Positions 7,709 through 9,781 of a stretch of 9,781 nucleotides of DNA are shown one piece after another. A model generated the notes under the pieces. That model had not been told where the DNA came from. It made no database searches and worked only from the letters and a program-made list of their open reading frames with translations. Location: assembly GCA_025450375.1 (NCBI GenBank), contig JANWHO010000216.1, forward strand, positions 1 through 9,781, written 5' to 3'. Numbering within the stretch: the stretch's first letter is position 1; each line of letters opens with the position of its first letter. A program made the position numbers and the translations under genes. Source of the DNA: Chloroflexota bacterium. Its GTDB lineage: Bacteria > Chloroflexota > UBA5177 > JANWHV01.

Positions 7709-8964
7709 GGACAGCGCCCCTGCCCTACCAGACTTGTCTGGGACAGGCGGGAAGGCTCAACAGCGGCACGAGCTTCGGACGAGCCAGACTCGTGGTCCCT
7801 GGCGGTCTCACGCAGAATTGACACACTCAGCCGGAGATACACTTCCGCCAGGCGAATGAGATCCTCCGTCGCCACGCACTCCTCGCCACCCTCCGCCCGC
7901 ACCGGCGCCAAGCGCGGACCATGACAGACCGCCGGCACCCCGTGGGCGAGAAAGATCGGTATGTCACAAGGGACGCAGCAACCGCCCACCGGCAGATCAC
8001 TCCCCCAGGCGTCGCGGTATCCTGCTTGCAACCCACGGACCAGTGGGAGGGTCTGATCCAGCCAGAATGGTTGCCGGCCAACCCGCATGGTCACCAGAGC
8101 CGTCGCTCCACAGGCGGCGGCGGCCCGTCGAGCCATGCTCTCAATCTCGGCCCGGACGGATCGTTCCCCGCGCGAGGGACCATACCGCCAAACGCCCTGC
8201 ACCCACGAGGATCCAGGCATCAAGTCGAACCGTTCTCCGCCCCCGATCCGGCCAACCACGATCGCCTCCGGGCCGGCCAATGAATCGCACTCCCCGTGCA
8301 GGGCTCGGTGACGCCGCCGCAGCGCCCCGCACAGCAGGTGCGCGGCATCGATAACCGTCACTTGCGGGCCGGAGGCCATCCCGAGTTCGCTCGGCGCGCT
8401 GAATACCACCTGGAACATACAGGAGCCCATGCCCGCGACCGGGACCATACGCGAGGGTCCGCTGGTGATTACCACCGCCTTCCCCACCACTCCCTGAGCG
8501 ATCAGCCGCGCATAGTCCGCCGATTCTTCGCTCGGGTCACCCATGGGCCGGGCCAGGAATAGCAGCCCACCGCCTGGCAACGGCGAGTCGGTAGCCAGGA
8601 TTCGGGCCGCCTCCGCCGCCGCGATCAAGCCGGCGGCACTGGATCCGACCGCGCGACCGTAGACGTGACCGTCAACCGAAAACGCTCGCCGGCGAACCGC
8701 GCCCGGCGAGGCAAGGTACCCAACGAATTGAAGGGCGGGCGCCCGTGTCGAGCCGGGAAACCCCGCCACCACGGCCGGCGCGACCAGTCCCTCTCGGCGG
8801 ACGCTGGCTTCCACGGCTCCAGACGCCCGGAGGAGACCGGCATACCACTCGGCGGCGGCAAGCGCGCGATCATTCACGCTTTGCACGTTCGCGAAATCAA
8901 CTAATAGCTCGCGCATTCTCGCACCATCAATCCGGTGGACAAGCGCGTTTACATTTTCCTGCAT
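7705..8964 (-). CDS. M20-peptidase-fold protein with degenerate metal site
   Basis: 419 residues from ATG 8964. The layout follows ArgE/DapE/CPG2-type M20 hydrolases: a split catalytic domain, a lid/dimerisation domain (~175-280), an IGGGERFDLMPGSS segment equivalent to the GGt..NviP motif, and a C-terminal HGVPAVCHGP segment equivalent to G(I/V)P...GPG. The metal ligands are mostly gone. The HxD position reads YLA (83-85), GRG-AADMKGG has become GRAVGSSAAG with Ser for Asp, the acidic residue before the lid is not evident (TSGP), and the final HT..E region reads GGEEC. A Glu pair (146-147) remains. It is probably not a conventional metallohydrolase and could have a binding, structural or altered catalytic role. 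It is coupled to thrB by a GTGA overlap. Start choice is uncertain: TTG 9015 is in frame upstream and ATG 8916 downstream. No strong ribosome site precedes any of them, only GAGGCG 11 bases before ATG 8964. Confidence 0.8.
   Translation of the reverse strand: MQENVNALVHRIDGARMRELLVDFANVQSVNDRALAAAEWYAGLLRASGAVEASVRREGLVAPAVVAGFPGSTRAPALQFVGYLASPGAVRRRAFSVDGHVYGRAVGSSAAGLIAAAEAARILATDSPLPGGGLLFLARPMGDPSEESADYARLIAQGVVGKAVVITSGPSRMVPVAGMGSCMFQVVFSAPSELGMASGPQVTVIDAAHLLCGALRRRHRALHGECDSLAGPEAIVVGRIGGGERFDLMPGSSWVQGVWRYGPSRGERSVRAEIESMARRAAAACGATALVTMRVGRQPFWLDQTLPLVRGLQAGYRDAWGSDLPVGGCCVPCDIPIFLAHGVPAVCHGPRLAPVRAEGGEECVATEDLIRLAEVYLRLSVSILRETARDHESGSSEARAAVEPSRLSQTSLVGQGRCP
7728..7741 (-). repeat. 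perfect inverted repeat just upstream of thrB
   Basis: CCAGACTTGTCTGG is a 6-bp inverted repeat with a 2-base centre, inside the last codons of the M20-like gene and about 20 bases before the thrB GTG. In the mRNA it could form a small hairpin near the initiation region. It may also be coincidence. Confidence 0.4.
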
Positions 8965-8985
8965 CCAGCGTTTTCGCCTCGGGCC

Positions 8986-9015
8986 GCTATAACTATTTGC
9001 CCATGGTATGACCAA
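8986..9015 (-). promoter_or_regulatory. weak candidate promoter before the M20-like gene
   Basis: On the minus strand TTGGTC (9015-9010) and TATAGC (8991-8986) are 18 bases apart, each with two mismatches to consensus. The site lies in the 105-base gap after argR, the only gap in the minus-strand cluster. If it is real, transcription would start downstream of the TTG 9015 codon, supporting ATG 8964 as the start of the next gene. Confidence 0.3.
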
Positions 9016-9069
9016 CCAGCCCGCCGCACAAGGCCCGCAAATTGGGTAGCATCCCCTTGCGCCGATTCC

Positions 9070-9549
9070 TTAGTTCACGGCCAAACCTACCTCCGTCAGA
9101 TGGCCTCGTACCCGCTCACGATCGCTGGCTGAACGCAGGGCAATGAAGATGGTGTCGTCGCCCGCGACTGTACCCACCACCTCGTCGAAGGCACAGGCAT
9201 CCAGGGTGATGCACACCGAATTCGCCATGCCTGGCGACGTTCTCACCACGAGCAGGGACGAGCTGTCGCCGAAGGCCAGGGGCACTTCCCTCACTATCCG
9301 CGCCAGCCGGCGACGGGCCTGCGCACTGTCATTCTGATTAACGGCCTCTGGGAGCGTGTAGACGACCTTGCCGTTCTGAATCGCCCGAACCAGACCAATC
9401 TCCACCATGTCCCGGGAAATCGTGGCCTGGGTGACCGTGGTGCCCTCCCGCCGCAGAGCCTCCACCAGATCCTCCTGAGTGTGCATGTCGCCCGCCGCGA
9501 CCAGGCCGCGAATGATTCGCTGGCGGGCCAGCTTGGCGTCGCTTTTCAT
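9070..9549 (-). CDS. argR: arginine repressor ArgR
   Basis: 159 residues, the full length of the family. The N-terminal winged helix (1-65) carries TVTQATISRDMVEIGLV, the recognition region of ArgR/AhrC proteins. The C-terminal domain (80-155) carries RTSPGMANSVCITLD and GTVAGDDTIFI, which form the trimer interface and the arginine-binding site (D131, D132). It is known to bind ARG boxes as an arginine-loaded hexamer, repressing arginine biosynthesis and, in some species, activating catabolism. Its ATG overlaps the argD stop as ATGA, so it is the distal gene of an arginine operon whose promoter lies beyond the right edge. GAGG 5 bases before the ATG is a suitable ribosome site but falls within a small hairpin. 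No convincing ARG box is visible in this window. Confidence 0.95.
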   Translation of the reverse strand: MKSDAKLARQRIIRGLVAAGDMHTQEDLVEALRREGTTVTQATISRDMVEIGLVRAIQNGKVVYTLPEAVNQNDSAQARRRLARIVREVPLAFGDSSSLLVVRTSPGMANSVCITLDACAFDEVVGTVAGDDTIFIALRSASDRERVRGHLTEVGLAVN

Positions 9550-9781
9550 CGGTGCCTCAGCACCTCTCCCAGGACCGCCAGACCCTCGTCCACCTCGGCC
9601 GCGGTGATCGTCAGGGGAGGAACCATCCTGATCGTGGACGGCCCCGTACTGTTAACCAGGAGGCCACGCTCACGCGCCTGATTCACCAGGTCGGCGGCCC
9701 AGGGCTCCTCCAGGTCTATCGCGGCCATCAGGCCGCGGCCGCGGGCCCGAGCCAGGAGGCCGGTATCCCGCTTGAGCTTCC
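9546..9781 (-). CDS. argD: acetylornithine aminotransferase, C-terminal fragment (partial at window edge)
   Basis: PLP-dependent class III aminotransferase of arginine biosynthesis (N-acetylglutamate semialdehyde to N-acetylornithine). Only the last ~78 codons are in the window; the frame stays open through the right edge. Visible family features are ARGRGLMAAIDLE, matching the conserved RG-GLM-g-el strand of the small domain, and STIRMVPPLTITAAEVDEGL, matching the terminal lR-lPPLtit--e-d-gl motif. The PLP lysine and active-site residues lie outside the window, so another class III aminotransferase cannot be excluded. Adjacency to argR through an ATGA overlap strongly favours ArgD. An internal ATG at 9728 is not the true start. 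Confidence 0.88.
   Translation of the reverse strand, partial: KLKRDTGLLARARGRGLMAAIDLEEPWAADLVNQARERGLLVNSTGPSTIRMVPPLTITAAEVDEGLAVLGEVLRHR
9551..9564 (-). promoter_or_regulatory. small hairpin covering the argR ribosome binding site
   Basis: In the minus-strand mRNA, GGUGC-UGAG-GCACC forms a 5-bp stem with a 4-base loop ending 1 base before the argR AUG. The GAGG Shine-Dalgarno lies in the loop and first stem base. The hairpin lies within the last codons of argD, so a ribosome finishing argD would melt it, which suggests translational coupling. Functional role is inferred only. Confidence 0.4.

Noticed and set aside
7343..7924. 193-codon plus-strand open frame
   Set aside because: Spans the antisense of thrB and the end of the M20-like gene, both of which have clear family motifs on the other strand.
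9016..9069. Possible terminator or ARG box after argR
   Set aside because: Only a 3-bp GGG/CCC stem with a weak AATTT follows, and no TGAAT/ATTCA-like half-sites are paired here.
1..9781. CRISPR arrays, transposons, tRNA or rRNA genes
   Set aside because: No regularly spaced direct repeats, transposase motifs, long terminal inverted repeats or structural RNA signatures were recognised.

Overview
The window is GC-rich bacterial chromosome, densely packed, with several GTG starts and 4-base stop/start overlaps. Taxonomic hints come from gene content only: a dnaK-dnaJ-hspR block with a HAIR operator, a MshC-like cysteine ligase, and a DnaK with the Gram-positive-type shortened nucleotide-binding domain. 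These are compatible with Chloroflexota or a neighbouring Terrabacteria lineage (Actinobacteria-like). The phylum is an inference, not shown by the sequence. No rRNA, tRNA, CRISPR array, transposase or phage gene was seen.

Left part (1-2085, + strand): a 675-residue exported or membrane-anchored protein of unknown substrate. It has a (beta/alpha)8 glycoside-hydrolase-like domain followed by a glutaminase-like (GH42 domain-B type) segment. Its GTG start may overlap the stop of a gene entering from the left edge.

Middle (2086-6752, + strand): a heat-shock operon. A near-consensus sigma-70 promoter is overlaid by a HAIR-type HspR operator. It is followed by dnaK, a dnaJ-like gene with only one pair of zinc-finger motifs, hspR (MerR-family repressor), and a short CysRS/MshC-family cysteine ligase. 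grpE, usually found between dnaK and dnaJ in this type of operon, is absent. The expected circuit is HspR, probably with DnaK as co-repressor, binding the HAIR site and repressing its own operon until unfolded protein titrates DnaK.

Right part (6749-9781, - strand, reading right to left): the 3' end of argD, argR (4-base ATGA overlap), an M20-peptidase-fold protein that has lost most recognisable metal ligands, and thrB (homoserine kinase, 4-base GTGA overlap). This is an amino-acid biosynthesis cluster. Small inverted repeats sit at or near both overlapping junctions. thrB and the cysteine ligase converge and share the bases of their stop codons in one CTAG, leaving no room for an intergenic terminator.

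No stretch over about 110 bases lacks a gene. The two largest gaps (2086-2179 and 8965-9069) hold the heat-shock promoter/operator and a weak candidate promoter respectively. The observations most worth following are the degenerate M20 protein coupled to thrB, the MshC-like ligase inside a heat-shock operon, and the one-zinc-centre DnaJ.
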